A DNA stretch of 64,000 nucleotides from Schlesneria paludicola DSM 18645 (GCA_945876035.1 CAMCMU010000017.1:1-64000); one strand, 5' to 3'; positions 18,917-30,090 are shown, numbered from the stretch's first letter. The notes: a model not told the origin generated them from the sequence alone. A program made the numbers and translations.

Positions 18917-20332
18917 TCAGCGTTTTGGACGATAGGAATGTGTGGCTTGTCCGAAGACGCTCTCGGCGGCTTCCATCAGCGTTTCACTAAGAGTCGGGTG
19001 GGCGTGGATGGTCTCCGCCAGATCGCGAGCAACAGCAGCCGTTTCGACGGCCAGTGTCGCCTCTGCAATCATTTCTCCGGCATTCACTCCGACCAATCCG
19101 ACACCGAGGATACGTTCAGTTTTGGGGTCGATGATCAGTTTTGTCAAACCTTCGTTACGAGCCAGAGTTGTTGCGCGGCCGGAAGCCGTCCACGGAAATT
19201 TGACGACTTTGACTTCGATGTTGCGGGCGGCGGCTTCGTGCTCCATCAGCCCGCACCAGGCGATTTCGGGATCGGTGAAGACGACGGCTGGGATGGCGAT
19301 GTTGTCGAATTCGGCATGTCCGCCCATCATCGCTTCCACGGCAACCTTGGCCTCACGCGTGGCCTTGTGGGCCAGCATCGGTTCACCCGCGATGTCACCA
19401 ATGGCGAAAATATGTGGCACTGTTGAGCGGCGTTGCCCATCGACCGTGATGAAACCCTTCTCGTCCACCGTCACGCCCGTCTTTTCCAATCCCAGACCTT
19501 GGCTGTTCGGCCGACGTCCGATGGAAATCAGAACCCGGTCGAACGTCTGCTTGGGGGCCACGCCCTCACCGGTCAGAGTGGCTTCGATTCCGGTCTTGGT
19601 GGCCTTCAGTGCCTCCACCTTCGTCTGTAAATGGAGCGCTGCAAACTGCTTTTCGAGCCGTTTTTGGAGTGGTTTGACCAGGTCGCGATCGGCTCCGGGG
19701 AGAAGGCCACTTGTGAGTTCCACGACGGTCACCTTCGAACCCAACGCGGCGTAGACGGTTCCCATTTCCAGGCCGATGTAACCGCCACCGACGACGAGCA
19801 GCGAGCCAGGGATGGCGGCGAGTTCGAGGGCGCCGGTGGAGTCCATCACGCGCGGGTCGCCCAGTTGAAATAGCGGTGGTATGGCCGGTGACGAGCCCGT
19901 GGCGATGATCGCCTTTTCGAAGCCAATCGTCTCGATTCGGCCGTCCGGATGTTTTAACTCGATCGTGTGTGAGTCGAGAAACGTTCCTCGAGCGCTGACC
20001 AACGTGACTCCGCGGGCCCGACACAGTTCGCTGATCCCGCCGGACAGTTTGCCGATCACGCCGTTCTTGAAATCACGAAGTTTGGCGAGGTCGATCTTCG
20101 GTTTGCCAAACGTCAGGCCACACTCAACCGAGTCGTGCGATTCGTTGATCAGCTTGGCGAGATGCAGCAGTGCCTTGGAGGGAATGCAGCCCCGATTCAG
20201 ACAGACACCCCCCGGTCGGGCGCCCTCATCAACCAGCAGGACCTTCAGCCCATGATCGGCTGCCTCAAAAGCCGCCGGATAGCCACCGGGGCCACCACCA
20301 AGGACCAAGAGTTCGATCTTCGAGTCTGCCAT
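18917..20332 (-). CDS. lpdA: Dihydrolipoyl dehydrogenase (E3)
   Basis: A 471-residue flavoprotein disulfide reductase. The start at 20332 gives [20 protein letters not shown] with the FAD-binding GxGxxG motif; GGA is eight bases upstream. The redox disulfide is in [10 protein letters not shown]. The NAD-binding motif is [10 protein letters not shown], and the C-terminal interface has the His-Glu dyad (HAHPTLSE). E3 reoxidises dihydrolipoamide of the E2 subunit with NAD. It is the third gene of the PDH operon after aceE and aceF, with 261 bp to aceF. Confidence 0.95.
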   Translation of the reverse strand: MADSKIELLVLGGGPGGYPAAFEAADHGLKVLLVDEGARPGGVCLNRGCIPSKALLHLAKLINESHDSVECGLTFGKPKIDLAKLRDFKNGVIGKLSGGISELCRARGVTLVSARGTFLDSHTIELKHPDGRIETIGFEKAIIATGSSPAIPPLFQLGDPRVMDSTGALELAAIPGSLLVVGGGYIGLEMGTVYAALGSKVTVVELTSGLLPGADRDLVKPLQKRLEKQFAALHLQTKVEALKATKTGIEATLTGEGVAPKQTFDRVLISIGRRPNSQGLGLEKTGVTVDEKGFITVDGQRRSTVPHIFAIGDIAGEPMLAHKATREAKVAVEAMMGGHAEFDNIAIPAVVFTDPEIAWCGLMEHEAAARNIEVKVVKFPWTASGRATTLARNEGLTKLIIDPKTERILGVGLVGVNAGEMIAEATLAVETAAVARDLAETIHAHPTLSETLMEAAESVFGQATHSYRPKR

Positions 20333-20593
20333 GTCATTCCATCTCAAAAAATTCAAGGGGTGTCAAAAAAACAAAAACAGAGCGGAGATCGATCAAAACG
20401 ACGGCTTCTTCAGAGAGGATCGATCGTCGCCTCGCGAGAACCCCCGCAGGGAAGTTTAAAGTTGTTGGCAAACACAGAAATCACAAAATGGATGTTTCAG
20501 GGGCGATTCCCGGCGTGCGACCGTGTGCTGAAGGGGGTGATCGATGTGCCAATCGTGCCGGACAATTCCGAATCGCTGGCGGGTCGAAACCGT

Positions 20594-21844
20594 TCAGCAC
20601 TCGATCAACAAGCGAAAGGCATCGCCGAGCATTTGTACGAGTTTGGTGGTGAATCGAGCGGCATCGGCTCCATTGATGACTCGGTGATCAAAAGAGAGCG
20701 ACAACGGAAGCATCAGACGTTCGGTGACTTCACCGTCCACCAAGTGGAGTTGTTTTTGGCTGCGGGACATCCCGAGAATGGCGACTTCCGGGAAGTTGAT
20801 GATCGGTGTGAACGAGGTACATCCAAGACCTCCGAGATTGGTCATCGTGAACGTGCCCCCCTGCATCTCGCTGACTTGCAACTTTCGATCTCGGGCCTTG
20901 GCCGCGAGTTCAGACAGTTCGCCGGCCAATTGCAGGATGTTTTTTTGATCCACATTGCGAATCACCGGCACGACGAGGCCGTTCGGCGTATCGACGGCAA
21001 CGCCAATGTGATAGTAGCGTTTTAGGATCACTTCGGATTTTGCGGAGTCAAAGCTGGCATTGAATTGAGGAAACTCTTTGAGACAGGCGACGAGTGCCTT
21101 GAGGGCGATGACGGTCATCGTCACCTTCGGCGAACCCTTGATCGCCGTCGCGACGATATGCTTGCGGGCGGCTTCGGTTTCGGTGATATCCGCCTGATCA
21201 TTCACGGTCACGTGTGGAATGTTTTGCCAAGCCAAGCAGAGATTGTTTGCCGCCGTCTTTTGCAGTTTGGTCAAGGCCAGACGATCCACCGGGCCATAGA
21301 GCGAGAAGTCCGGCAACGGCGGTTCGATCAGACCGCGGCCGCCTCCGACCCCCGTTGTCGACAGCGCACGTGCCACGTCTTCCAAAGTGATCCGTCCCCC
21401 AGAACCTGTTCCGGGAATGTGGGCCAAATTCAGGCCCAGTTCGCGTGCGAGGCGTCTTGTGGCCGGGCCCGCCGGCAATGGCAAACTCGATCCTCGGGTC
21501 ACGGCAGGCAGCGTGCGGACGGCGGTGACCACCTTGGAGGGGGCGTTGGCCACTGCCGTCACCGGACTCGATCGGGTTCCTCCGTTGAGACTTCCGCCAG
21601 AGGCCGTCGTGGGTTCCATCTCGAAAATTGCCTGACCGGGTAATACGGTGTCCCCCTTTTTGACCAGCAGCTTGCCGATCATTCCCGCATGGGGGCAGGG
21701 GACTTCCATGACGGCTTTGTCCGTCTCCAATTCCACGACGATTTGCCCGGCTTGAATCACATCACCGGCAGCAACATGCAGCGCGGCCACGTCGGCACTT
21801 TTCACGCCATCACCTAAGTTATCGACTTTGAATTCGATGGTCAT
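20594..21844 (-). CDS. aceF: Pyruvate dehydrogenase E2, dihydrolipoamide acetyltransferase
   Basis: A 416-residue E2p with one lipoyl domain (lysine in ETDKAV), an Ala/Pro/Ser/Thr-rich linker, a peripheral subunit-binding domain (ATRRLARELGLN to TLEDVARAL), and the catalytic acetyltransferase domain. The catalytic segment is SFDHRVINGADAARF; Asn in place of the Asp found in some E2 enzymes is normal for AceF-type members. It transfers acetyl groups from lipoyl-lysine to CoA in the 24- or 60-meric core. The start at 21844 follows the family N-terminus. It lies between aceE and lpdA, 158 bp after aceE. Confidence 0.95.
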   Translation of the reverse strand: MTIEFKVDNLGDGVKSADVAALHVAAGDVIQAGQIVVELETDKAVMEVPCPHAGMIGKLLVKKGDTVLPGQAIFEMEPTTASGGSLNGGTRSSPVTAVANAPSKVVTAVRTLPAVTRGSSLPLPAGPATRRLARELGLNLAHIPGTGSGGRITLEDVARALSTTGVGGGRGLIEPPLPDFSLYGPVDRLALTKLQKTAANNLCLAWQNIPHVTVNDQADITETEAARKHIVATAIKGSPKVTMTVIALKALVACLKEFPQFNASFDSAKSEVILKRYYHIGVAVDTPNGLVVPVIRNVDQKNILQLAGELSELAAKARDRKLQVSEMQGGTFTMTNLGGLGCTSFTPIINFPEVAILGMSRSQKQLHLVDGEVTERLMLPLSLSFDHRVINGADAARFTTKLVQMLGDAFRLLIEC

Positions 21845-22002
21845 CGTCACTCTCTTACAGGGGGCTTGGCCCATCAGACCTTAGATTTAGTTTTAGCCTT
21901 GCAGCTCATGGATTTCGCGGGACTAACGACCCAAAAATCGGTCTCTCTGTTTGCTTGTATGGGCTGCAACACTCTGACAACGTCCGCCGGCTGAATAATC
22001 AA

Positions 22003-24759
22003 TCAGGCGGTTGCCGGATCGACTTTTTCGGGATCGATTCCCAGATCTTTTAACGCTTGAGGCAATTTTTTGACGTCGAAACGACCTTCGCTGCCGAGCG
22101 CCACCAGCGTGGTATACGCCACCGACTCGGCATCGATTTCAAAGTGACGTCGCAACTCTTCGCGTGACTCGCTCCGCCCAAATCCATCCGTCCCACAAAC
22201 CACATAGTGAGCGGGAACATAAGGTCGAATCTGTTCGGCGACAAGCTGGACATTGTCACTCGAGGAAATAAACGGACCTTGGAGGCCACGGAATGAGTCC
22301 TCGATGTGACTGGTCTGTTGCTTCTGTTCGGGATGAAGTCGATTCCAACGAGCGATAGATTGAGCTTCTCTCTTCAGTTCGTTGTAACTGGTCACGCTCC
22401 AGACATCGGATTCGATGCCGTACTTTTCTGCCAGCAGCTTCTGAGCGCGAAGGACTTCTTTGAGCAGCGGTCCGCTGCCAAGAAGCTGCGGTCGTTTCGC
22501 TCGTTTCGCTGAGGGAACGGTGGGGTTGAGTGGATACAGTCCCTTCACGATTCCCCGTTCGACGCCGACCGGCATCGAGTCGGGCATGACATAGGATTCG
22601 TTGTAAACAGAGAGGTAGTAAAAAACGTCCTCACCGTCTGCGTACATCCGTCGCAGCCCATCCTGCACGATTACAGATAACTCGTAGCCATACGCGGGAT
22701 CAAAAGCCAACAGGTTCGGGACGGTACTGGCCATCAATTGGCTATGACCGTCTTCATGCTGCAGACCCTCACCGTTGAGCGTCGTCCGTCCCGATGTGCC
22801 TCCGCACAGAAAGCCCTTGCAGCGTGAATCTGCCGCGAGCCAGATTAGGTCACCCACCCTCTGAAATCCGAACATCGAGTAGTAAACATAGAAGGGAATC
22901 ATGTTCAGCCCGACGTTGGCATAAGCCGTGCCGACGGCGACGAATGACGACATCGCTCCCGCTTCGTTGATCCCTTCCATGAGGATCTGTCCCGTCGTCG
23001 ACTCGGTATACGACATTGGCTGACCGGCATCGACGGGTGTGTACAGTTGTCCTTTGCTGGAATAGATGCCGAAGGTGGCAAACAGAGCCTGCATGCCGAA
23101 CGTCTGGGCCTCGTCAGGAATGATCGGAACAATCCGCTTGCCGATGTTCTTGTCACGCATCAACCAGCGAAGGATCGCGCCGAGGACTTGGGTTGTTGAC
23201 CAATCCTTTCCAGCGCCGCTTGTGGCCTCGAGAAACTCGCCGATGCTCGGAATCGTCAGTCGTTCTGGGGTGGGGATCCGCACGGGCAGATAGCCGCCGA
23301 GCTTCTGTCGATGCTCATGGAGGTATTTCATCTCGGGACTGTCCGCCGGTGGCCGATAAAACGCCGCCGACTTTGCCTGTTCGTCGCTGAGCGGTAAGTT
23401 GAACCGATCGCGGAATTGAAGCAGCAGTGGCTCTTCAATGTTCTTCGTTTGGTGTGCCGTGTTCTTCCCCTCGCCCGCTTCACCCAAACCAAATCCCTTG
23501 ACGGTGTGAGCCAAGACCACCGTCGGAGCTCCCTTATGCTCAGTGGCGACCTTGTACGCCGCATAAACCTTGATCGGATCGTGCCCGCCACGACGGAGGT
23601 TGCGGATCTGTTCGTCACTCAGATTTTCCACGAGTTTTAACAGATCGGGATGGCGACCAAAAAAATCGTGACGAATGTACTCACCCGTCTCCACGCTGTA
23701 TTTCTGAAACTGACCGTCCACCACTTCGCCAAGAGTCTGGACCAGCAGGCCATTGTTGTCGGCATCGAACAGAGGCTGCCAGTCGCTTCCCCAAACAATC
23801 TTGATCACATTCCAGCCGGCTCCGCGGAAGACCCCTTCCAGCTCTTGAATAATCTTGCCATTGCCGCGAACCGGTCCGTCCAGTCGTTGCAGATTGCAGT
23901 TCACGACCCAGGTCAGATTATCGAGCGATTCTCTGGCACCCAGTGTGATTGCTCCCAGCGATTCCGGCTCATCGATTTCCCCGTCTCCCAAAAATGCCCA
24001 GACGTGCGATTTGGAAGTGTCGAGCAGTCCGCGGTGCTGCAAGTAGCGCAGGAACCGAGCCTGATAGATTGAACAAATGGGACCCAGCCCCATCGAGACC
24101 GTCGGAAACTGCCAAAAATCGGGCATCAACCACGGATGAGGATAGGAAGACAGTCCCGTTCCACGCGGAAGTTCGCGACGAAATTGAACGAGGTTGTCTT
24201 CGGTCAAGCGGCCTTCGACAAACGCGCGTGAATACATTCCCGGAGACGAGTGCCCTTGGAAGTAAATCAAGTCCCCTGTGTGATTGGCTGTCCGCGCATG
24301 GAAGAAGTGGTTGAAGCCCATTTCCACCAGTGTGGCGGATGAGGCAAACGTCGAGATGTGGCCCCCAACGCCGGATCCGGTGCGGTACGCCCGAACGACC
24401 ATCGCCATGGCATTCCAACGGATGATACTTCGGAGTCTTCGTTCCACGACCCGATCACCCGGAAACAGCGGTTCGGCTTCTGCAGGAATCGTGTTGATAT
24501 AGGCGGTGGTGATGGATGGGACAACCGGAACACCGAGAGCCTGAGCGCGAGAATATAAGCGGGTCAGGAGTCGGCTAAACGCTTCTGCTCCGTGTCGTTG
24601 GATGACGTCATCGACAGACTCCATCCATTCGTCGAGTTCCTGCGGATCCATCACAACGACGGGCACATCTGTGACATTGTCTGAGGAAACAGCAGTCTCC
24701 GCGGCCGGACTACGATCCGCCTTGCGTGAGGCCGCAGATACTTCGAAAACGGTGGCCAT
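22003..24759 (-). CDS. aceE: Pyruvate dehydrogenase E1, homodimeric type
   Basis: A 918-residue AceE. The thiamine diphosphate region is FLGDGEIDEPE followed after the usual interval by NCNLQRLDG. Other family features include PGMYSRAF and the C-terminal GTDGFGRSE region with SRE. It decarboxylates pyruvate and reductively acetylates the lipoyl group of AceF in the cytosol. The start at 24759 begins MATVFEVSAASRKAD and has AGGTTGATC upstream; an in-frame extension of 39 codons upstream looks non-coding. It is the first gene of the operon. The homodimeric E1 plus matching AceF makes this the proteobacterial-type complex rather than the alpha/beta type. Confidence 0.95.
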   Translation of the reverse strand: MATVFEVSAASRKADRSPAAETAVSSDNVTDVPVVVMDPQELDEWMESVDDVIQRHGAEAFSRLLTRLYSRAQALGVPVVPSITTAYINTIPAEAEPLFPGDRVVERRLRSIIRWNAMAMVVRAYRTGSGVGGHISTFASSATLVEMGFNHFFHARTANHTGDLIYFQGHSSPGMYSRAFVEGRLTEDNLVQFRRELPRGTGLSSYPHPWLMPDFWQFPTVSMGLGPICSIYQARFLRYLQHRGLLDTSKSHVWAFLGDGEIDEPESLGAITLGARESLDNLTWVVNCNLQRLDGPVRGNGKIIQELEGVFRGAGWNVIKIVWGSDWQPLFDADNNGLLVQTLGEVVDGQFQKYSVETGEYIRHDFFGRHPDLLKLVENLSDEQIRNLRRGGHDPIKVYAAYKVATEHKGAPTVVLAHTVKGFGLGEAGEGKNTAHQTKNIEEPLLLQFRDRFNLPLSDEQAKSAAFYRPPADSPEMKYLHEHRQKLGGYLPVRIPTPERLTIPSIGEFLEATSGAGKDWSTTQVLGAILRWLMRDKNIGKRIVPIIPDEAQTFGMQALFATFGIYSSKGQLYTPVDAGQPMSYTESTTGQILMEGINEAGAMSSFVAVGTAYANVGLNMIPFYVYYSMFGFQRVGDLIWLAADSRCKGFLCGGTSGRTTLNGEGLQHEDGHSQLMASTVPNLLAFDPAYGYELSVIVQDGLRRMYADGEDVFYYLSVYNESYVMPDSMPVGVERGIVKGLYPLNPTVPSAKRAKRPQLLGSGPLLKEVLRAQKLLAEKYGIESDVWSVTSYNELKREAQSIARWNRLHPEQKQQTSHIEDSFRGLQGPFISSSDNVQLVAEQIRPYVPAHYVVCGTDGFGRSESREELRRHFEIDAESVAYTTLVALGSEGRFDVKKLPQALKDLGIDPEKVDPATA

Positions 24760-25270
24760 CGGTTCGATCAACCTCGCTCTGTAATTGTGGAGCCGACGCC
24801 GCTGTGCGGTGCCGAAACCCCAAATAATCGATCCATTACCCAACGCTTGTCGGAAAACCGAAATTGGGTGCCGCATTCTAACAGTTCGCGGCCACTCTGC
24901 ACAGACCGCCGGAGAGTCTCACCACCATCGTCTAAAATTATGACGTCCAGTACTCGGCATCGCCATCAACGATGACTCCTCTGCCTTTGGGAGAGCACCC
25001 CAAGGACTCCTCGCAGACGTTTTTTGGCAGGCGACGATGGTGGATTTTGAATCACCACACATGCCGTTGGAACCAAGAGTTTTTTAGGCAGCGGGGGCCA
25101 ATCACGGATCAGGATCCCGTTCGGGTCGGGCGCCCGGCGTTTGCCATTCTGTGGTAGCGATTGTGTGGGCCACCAAAAGACTCGGTTGCCGGTCCGTTCT
25201 AGCAGAGGTATCGTGCACCCGCACCCCAGCAGTTTCGAAAAAATCGGTCGTCCATTTGAGGAGTCGCAGC
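24760..25270. other. Divergent intergenic region, aceE/trxB
   Basis: 511 bases between divergent aceE and trxB, presumably with both promoters. No ORF, riboswitch fold or repeat could be supported. Several T-rich stretches occur at 25018-25090, but without a hairpin. Confidence 0.5.
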
Positions 25271-26320
25271 GTGACGGAACGAGTAGTCATCATTGGGTCT
25301 GGTCCCGCGGGATGGGCGGCCGCAATCTATGCCTCAAGAGCCAATTTGGAACCCCTTGTTTTTGAAGGGGCATTGACCGAAGAAAATCGAATGCAGGGCA
25401 CATTGCCACTCGGACAACTGTCTCTGACAACCGAGGTGGAAAACTATCCGGGTTTTCCGGGTGGCAATTTGTCTCAGTATCTCGCCACCGCATTGCCGGA
25501 ATCGCAGCGAAAATTCATGGCTCCTCATGGTGGCCACGGAGTGACCGGTCCGGAGTTGATGGAGTTGATGCGTCAGCAAGCGAAGAACTTTGGCACGCGT
25601 GTGATCACAGACGACGTCATCGAGGTCGATTTGTCGTCTCGGCCATTTCACATCAGACGTCTCGAGGGCGATCCGGTGGACGCGCAGTCGATCATCATCG
25701 CCACCGGGGCTCGAGCCAACTATCTGGGCCTGCCGTCAGAGGATCGTTTCAAAAATTTGGGTGTCTCGGCGTGTGCCGTCTGTGATGGGGCGCTTCCCCG
25801 CTTTCGAAATCAGCCTTTGGTTGTCGTGGGTGGTGGCGACAGTGCCATGGAAGAAGCGAGCTATCTCGCTAAATTTGCCTCGACCGTGTACCTCGTGCAT
25901 CGTCGAGGCGAGTTTCGAGCGAGCAAGATCATGGCGCAACGAGTGATTGAAAATCCCAAAATCAGCGTCAAGTGGTTTTCCGGAGTGGAGGAGGTTCTCG
26001 GCGATGAGAGGTCGGGAGTAACGGGTGTCCGTCTCCGGAACCTGCAGACCAACAGCACCGAAGATGTGGTCGCCGCGGGGATGTTTTGTGCCATTGGTCA
26101 CTCACCCAATACGGACTTCCTCAAGGGTCAAATCCAGACAGATGACAAGGGTTACGTGGTGTACACGCAGCCTTTCCGGACGAATACCAGCGTCGAGGGA
26201 GTGTTCGCGGCCGGTGATGTGGCGGACAGTTATTATCGTCAAGCGATTACTTCTGCTGGAACCGGTTGCATGGCCGCTCTGGACGCCGAACGCTGGCTGG
26301 CGGCCGAGGGCGTCCATTAA
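25271..26320 (+). CDS. trxB: Thioredoxin reductase
   Basis: A 349-residue low-molecular-weight thioredoxin reductase. The GTG start at 25271 has GAGGAG seven bases upstream and gives [20 protein letters not shown] with the FAD GxGxxG motif; the upstream open frame has no family similarity. The redox pair is CAVCDG (C168, C171), the NADPH motif [10 protein letters not shown], and the C-terminal FAD motif [16 protein letters not shown]. It keeps thioredoxin reduced with NADPH in the cytosol. It is a single gene here, divergent from aceE. Confidence 0.95.
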   Translation: MTERVVIIGSGPAGWAAAIYASRANLEPLVFEGALTEENRMQGTLPLGQLSLTTEVENYPGFPGGNLSQYLATALPESQRKFMAPHGGHGVTGPELMELMRQQAKNFGTRVITDDVIEVDLSSRPFHIRRLEGDPVDAQSIIIATGARANYLGLPSEDRFKNLGVSACAVCDGALPRFRNQPLVVVGGGDSAMEEASYLAKFASTVYLVHRRGEFRASKIMAQRVIENPKISVKWFSGVEEVLGDERSGVTGVRLRNLQTNSTEDVVAAGMFCAIGHSPNTDFLKGQIQTDDKGYVVYTQPFRTNTSVEGVFAAGDVADSYYRQAITSAGTGCMAALDAERWLAAEGVH

Positions 26321-26559
26321 TTCTCACCCCCTTGTGGACGTGATACGCCACGTCGTCAAACGTCATATCGTGCCACCCGAGTCACAAACCCAACAGCCAC
26401 AATCATCCGTTACGGAAGGTCTAACGCCGACATCTCTCCGCAGCGCGCGATTCTTGTCCGTTCGGAATTCAAGGTTCAACACGACTCCTCAAACGGTATT
26501 GCAGTGTTAGAACCTGCCTCCGTTTTCACTGACGATCCCACTCAGGAAACCGTTTCATC

Positions 26560-27738
26560 ATGCTGACTCAGGAAGGCTGTCTCGCCCGGCGGATTCGACT
26601 TTGGGAGTCTGTGCCGGACACGTATGAATGGTTGCTTGTTGCCGATCCCCGGCACGTGCTCTATTTGTCCAACTTCATGGTTCATCCGCTGACGTTTTCG
26701 GCGGGGGAACGGTGTTGGCTGCTGCTGCAACGAGACGGCCGGGCGACGCTACTCGGTGACAACTTCACGCTCCGTTCCCGGGCGGGTGTACCGTTCGTTG
26801 ACGACGAAGTGATGGTCAAGTGGTACGACCATCAGCACTCGGTCATCAATCGGGATCATGCGTTGCTCGCGGCCACGGAACAGATCGCCGATCGGCTCTT
26901 CGGTCGTGCGGGGGCTGTGGAAGCGGAGTGGCTGCCGGTGGGTGCGTTTGAGTTGCTGGGTCTGGATCACGAACATCATTCCGTCCGGCGAGAAGCGAAA
27001 GACATCGGCCAGCGAGGAGCCGTCGATCTGGGAACCACACTCCGCGGGTTGCGCCGTCAAAAACACCCCGATGAGATCGCGCTTCTGAAAGAGTGCATGC
27101 GCGCCGGCGAAGCGGGGATGCTCCGTCTGCGAGAGATCATTCGGCCCGGGATTTCGGAGTTCGAGATCTTTCGTGAAATCCACGCAGCCACTCTGGCGGC
27201 CGCAGGACGACCCTGCTTGATCTATGGTGACTTCCGTGCTGCCAACGGTTCCAAACCAAAAGTCGGTGGACTCCCGACGGACTACAAGTTGCAACCGGGC
27301 GATATGTTTACGCTGGATTATTCGGTCGTTCTCGACGGCTACCGATCGGACTTCACGAACTGTCTGACGGTTGGCGAGCCGTCTTTGGATCAGCAGCGTT
27401 TGTTCGATCTGGTCTCCGCGGCGCAGCGTGCCGGTGAAGCGGTGTGCCGTGCGGGCACCAAGGCCCGTGATGTCTTTCATGCCGTCAACCAGCCGATTCT
27501 CGAGGCCGGTCTCGCCGCACACTTCGCACATCACGCCGGTCACGGTATCGGGCTGGCTCACCCCGAAGCCCCGATTCTTGTCCCCGAAAGCGACGATGTC
27601 TTAATGGCCGGAGACGTCGTGACCCTCGAACCGGGTCTGTACGTCGAAGGCCTCGGTGGTCTTCGTATTGAACACAATTACCGCATCACGGACGCGGGAT
27701 ATGAACGCTTAAGTAACCACGTCATCTCGTTGACATAA
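26560..27738 (+). CDS. M24 family metallopeptidase (Xaa-Pro aminopeptidase-like)
   Basis: A 392-residue protein with an N-terminal creatinase-like domain and a C-terminal pita-bread domain. The five metal ligands are visible: two Asp in [17 protein letters not shown], His in [13 protein letters not shown], Glu in [10 protein letters not shown] and Glu in LRIEHNYRI. It would remove an N-terminal residue before proline from peptides in the cytosol, with two manganese or cobalt ions. AGGA is upstream of the ATG with a long spacing. It is followed by the ArsC-like gene after 53 bp on the same strand. Confidence 0.9.
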   Translation: MLTQEGCLARRIRLWESVPDTYEWLLVADPRHVLYLSNFMVHPLTFSAGERCWLLLQRDGRATLLGDNFTLRSRAGVPFVDDEVMVKWYDHQHSVINRDHALLAATEQIADRLFGRAGAVEAEWLPVGAFELLGLDHEHHSVRREAKDIGQRGAVDLGTTLRGLRRQKHPDEIALLKECMRAGEAGMLRLREIIRPGISEFEIFREIHAATLAAAGRPCLIYGDFRAANGSKPKVGGLPTDYKLQPGDMFTLDYSVVLDGYRSDFTNCLTVGEPSLDQQRLFDLVSAAQRAGEAVCRAGTKARDVFHAVNQPILEAGLAAHFAHHAGHGIGLAHPEAPILVPESDDVLMAGDVVTLEPGLYVEGLGGLRIEHNYRITDAGYERLSNHVISLT

Positions 27739-27791
27739 CCCGTCGAGGGCGGACCTGCCGTCTTGCAAAATTGCTCTGGAAAGGAATGACA

Positions 27792-28139
27792 ATGCCGAAG
27801 GTTGATTGGAACTATCATCGCACAGGTTGCAAGACCTGCAGTCGGGCGACCGAATTCCTCGCTCAGGAAAACGTCACCATTGCCGAGCAGATCGATGCCA
27901 AGAAAATCGCTCTGTTGCCAGAGCAGGCGCTCCAACTCGTCTCCCAGGCGCATCAGCTCTATGTCACAAAAGGATCGAAAGTCATTCACGTTGATTTGAA
28001 AAAACAACGTCCGGACGACGAGACATTGCTCGGACTGCTCATCGGCCCCAGTGGGAAACTACGAGCCCCGACTCTGAAAATCGGCAAGACGCTGGTCGTC
28101 GGATTTGATCAGGCGACCTACGAACACGTCTTTCGGTGA
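27792..28139 (+). CDS. ArsC/thioredoxin-fold-like protein
   Basis: A 115-residue protein with HRTGCKTCSRATEFL near the N-terminus, a CxxC pair in the position of the ArsC or glutaredoxin active site. The rest keeps the beta-alpha-beta arrangement (IDAKKIALLPEQAL, GSKVIHVDL) and ends in GFDQATYEHVF, like the ArsC/Spx family end. It differs from Spx because it lacks the conserved Arg/Pro pattern I would expect, so arsenate reductase or regulator status is open. AAGG precedes the ATG. It is likely co-transcribed with the M24 peptidase. Confidence 0.7.
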   Translation: MPKVDWNYHRTGCKTCSRATEFLAQENVTIAEQIDAKKIALLPEQALQLVSQAHQLYVTKGSKVIHVDLKKQRPDDETLLGLLIGPSGKLRAPTLKIGKTLVVGFDQATYEHVFR

Positions 28140-28290
28140 TCGATCAGCAACACGATGGCGAGTCTCCAAAAACGGGACTGCGGAAAACGAAATCCGTCGC
28201 GTGCCCAATCGCGGCGGGTGTCTTGGGACCGGATCTGCGACGGATTAGAAAAAACGTCTGCCGCATGGACTTGATCCTTTCGCCCGTCAC

Positions 28291-28321
28291 ATCCCGTCCT
28301 TCAGGAACGGGATTCGTTTTT
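28291..28321 (+). terminator. Putative rho-independent terminator
   Basis: A hairpin with ATCCCGT (28291-28297) pairing with ACGGGAT (28307-28313), extended by CC/GG with one bulge, followed by TTCGTTTTT. It lies about 150 bases after the ArsC-like gene on the same strand and would end the M24-ArsC transcript. Confidence 0.5.
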
Positions 28322-28397
28322 GGGAAGAAAATCGAGGCGTGACAGCACGGGGGAAAAGTTGTGCTGTCGGTCAGGATTCTGGACACGGGATGACTAA

Positions 28398-29345
28398 TTA
28401 TACCACCCGTCCCGGCAGCGGTTCGTGACGCAAACCGGCCATTAAATTTTCGACTGTCATTTCCATCATCCGTCTTCGTGTCCGATCGGAAGCGGTCCCC
28501 AGGTGAGGGGTGATGATGAGATTGTCGAGTTTCAGAAGTGGATGATTACGCGGTAGCGGTTCCGGAGAGGTCACGTCGATGGCTGCCGCGGCAATGCGGC
28601 GCGATGTGAGCGCTTCGAAGAGAGCCTCATGATTCACAACCGGTCCGCGTGCGACGTTGATCAGAATGCCCGTCGGTTTCATGAGCGAAAATTCTCGGGT
28701 GCCGATCAGGTCGGTGGTTTCCACCGTCAGAGGGCAATTGAGTGCCACGAAATCGCTTTCCAGCAACAGTTCTTCGAGGCTACAGTAGGTGGCTCCCAGT
28801 TCCTGTTCCGCGGCTGGGTCACGTCTTCGATTGTGATACAGGATCCGCATGTCGAAAGCTCGGGCGCGTCGAGCCACTTGCTGACCGATGCGACCGAGGC
28901 CCACGATGCCAAGAGTACTGCCCGTCACCTCCATGCCGATCAGTTGTGAGGGGTCGTAGTGTGTGAACTCCGGAGACCGTGCGAATCGGTCCCCAATCAC
29001 GACATTGCGCGCCGCCGCCAACATCAACGCCAACGTCATATCGGCGGTCGATGCATCCACGCACCCCGGTGTATTTCCCACGGCCACGCCACGTGCCTTC
29101 GCCGCGTCACAGTCGATGTGATCGACACCCACACCAAAATTGCTAACGATTCGAAGATTGGGTATGCGGTCCATCAACGGCCCATCCACCTGCGGATGAC
29201 CATAGGTAATCAGGGCGACTACGCGTTTCACGGCTTCAGAGCTCGCAGAGTCGTCCCATTCGAGGACTTCTATGTCCGGTCCGAGTAATTCAAAGAATAA
29301 CGCCGGAAGGCGATCGCCCATAACCGAGATTCGAGACGGTGACAT
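28398..29345 (-). CDS. D-isomer-specific 2-hydroxyacid dehydrogenase
   Basis: A 315-residue member of the D-3-phosphoglycerate/glycerate dehydrogenase superfamily. The NAD-binding motif is LGIVGLGRIGQQVARRA, followed by the Arg of NVARGPVV, the Glu of TSPEPLPRNHP and the His of ITPHLGTA. It reduces a 2-oxoacid such as hydroxypyruvate or glyoxylate with NAD(P)H in the cytosol. The start at 29345 has AAGGG six bases upstream. It follows metW on the same strand by 127 bp. Confidence 0.9.
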   Translation of the reverse strand: MSPSRISVMGDRLPALFFELLGPDIEVLEWDDSASSEAVKRVVALITYGHPQVDGPLMDRIPNLRIVSNFGVGVDHIDCDAAKARGVAVGNTPGCVDASTADMTLALMLAAARNVVIGDRFARSPEFTHYDPSQLIGMEVTGSTLGIVGLGRIGQQVARRARAFDMRILYHNRRRDPAAEQELGATYCSLEELLLESDFVALNCPLTVETTDLIGTREFSLMKPTGILINVARGPVVNHEALFEALTSRRIAAAAIDVTSPEPLPRNHPLLKLDNLIITPHLGTASDRTRRRMMEMTVENLMAGLRHEPLPGRVV

Positions 29346-29472
29346 GAGAGACCCTTGCGATGGAGAAGGAGGATCCAAAAAATGCGGGTTTTTAACGAAG
29401 GCGGCCGCACGGGGGCGGCTTCAGCAACCCTCATCGGCACCGGTGCGGAACGCCCGTCACGACCGAGCGGGG

Positions 29473-30090
29473 CTACTTCTGTGCGAGGACATACAACGCA
29501 CTGTCGGCTCGCAGATTGGCCGCCCAAGCGCCCATCGCCGAACGTCCGCGGATGATCGGGATTTCGTCGACGACACGAATCGTCAACTGTTGACACAGGT
29601 CTCTGAAATCGAGCATCGACAAGAAGTGAAGGTTGGGCGTGTTGTACCAGTCGTAAGGCAGGGAGCCCGTCATCGGGGCACGGCCCTGCCATAAGATCTG
29701 CAGGCGAACCCGCCAATGACCGTAGTTCGGTACTAACACCACGGCTTGTTTGGCAACCCGAAGCATTCGTTGCAACAGGACCTTGGGGTGTCGGACCTGC
29801 TGCAGCGTCTGGCTCAGGACTGCAAAATCGAAAGAGTCATCGGGGACTTCATCGAGACCTCTGTCAAGATCTGCTTGGATGATGGGCATCCCCTTGCAAA
29901 TGGCCTCGATCACTCCCCGATGATCCAACTCGATTCCTTGGACGGAGCACTGCGCTTCGTCTCGCAGCCGGCTCAACAACCGTCCGTCTCCACAGCCGAG
30001 ATCGAGAACACGACGCTCTCGGCCAATTTGGTCCATGATCAGTCGATCCGTCAGGGCGGCGGTGGTGTCGGGAAGGCAATAACGGGGCAT
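29473..30090 (-). CDS. metW: MetW-like SAM-dependent methyltransferase
   Basis: A 205-residue protein with the class I methyltransferase motif VLDLGCGDGRLL, then ELD and the downstream LSQTLQQVRHP segment typical of MetW, and NYGHWRVRLQILWQGRAP. MetW is linked to methionine biosynthesis and is usually next to metX; no metX is in this window. The start is uncertain: the frame is open about 40 codons further upstream and no Shine-Dalgarno sequence marks the ATG at 30090. It is divergent from mqnD. Confidence 0.82.
   Translation of the reverse strand: MPRYCLPDTTAALTDRLIMDQIGRERRVLDLGCGDGRLLSRLRDEAQCSVQGIELDHRGVIEAICKGMPIIQADLDRGLDEVPDDSFDFAVLSQTLQQVRHPKVLLQRMLRVAKQAVVLVPNYGHWRVRLQILWQGRAPMTGSLPYDWYNTPNLHFLSMLDFRDLCQQLTIRVVDEIPIIRGRSAMGAWAANLRADSALYVLAQK

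Noticed and set aside
20594-21844. Asn instead of Asp in the catalytic segment of AceF as a defect
   Set aside because: Asn at this place is known for AceF-type acetyltransferases, so the enzyme should be normal.
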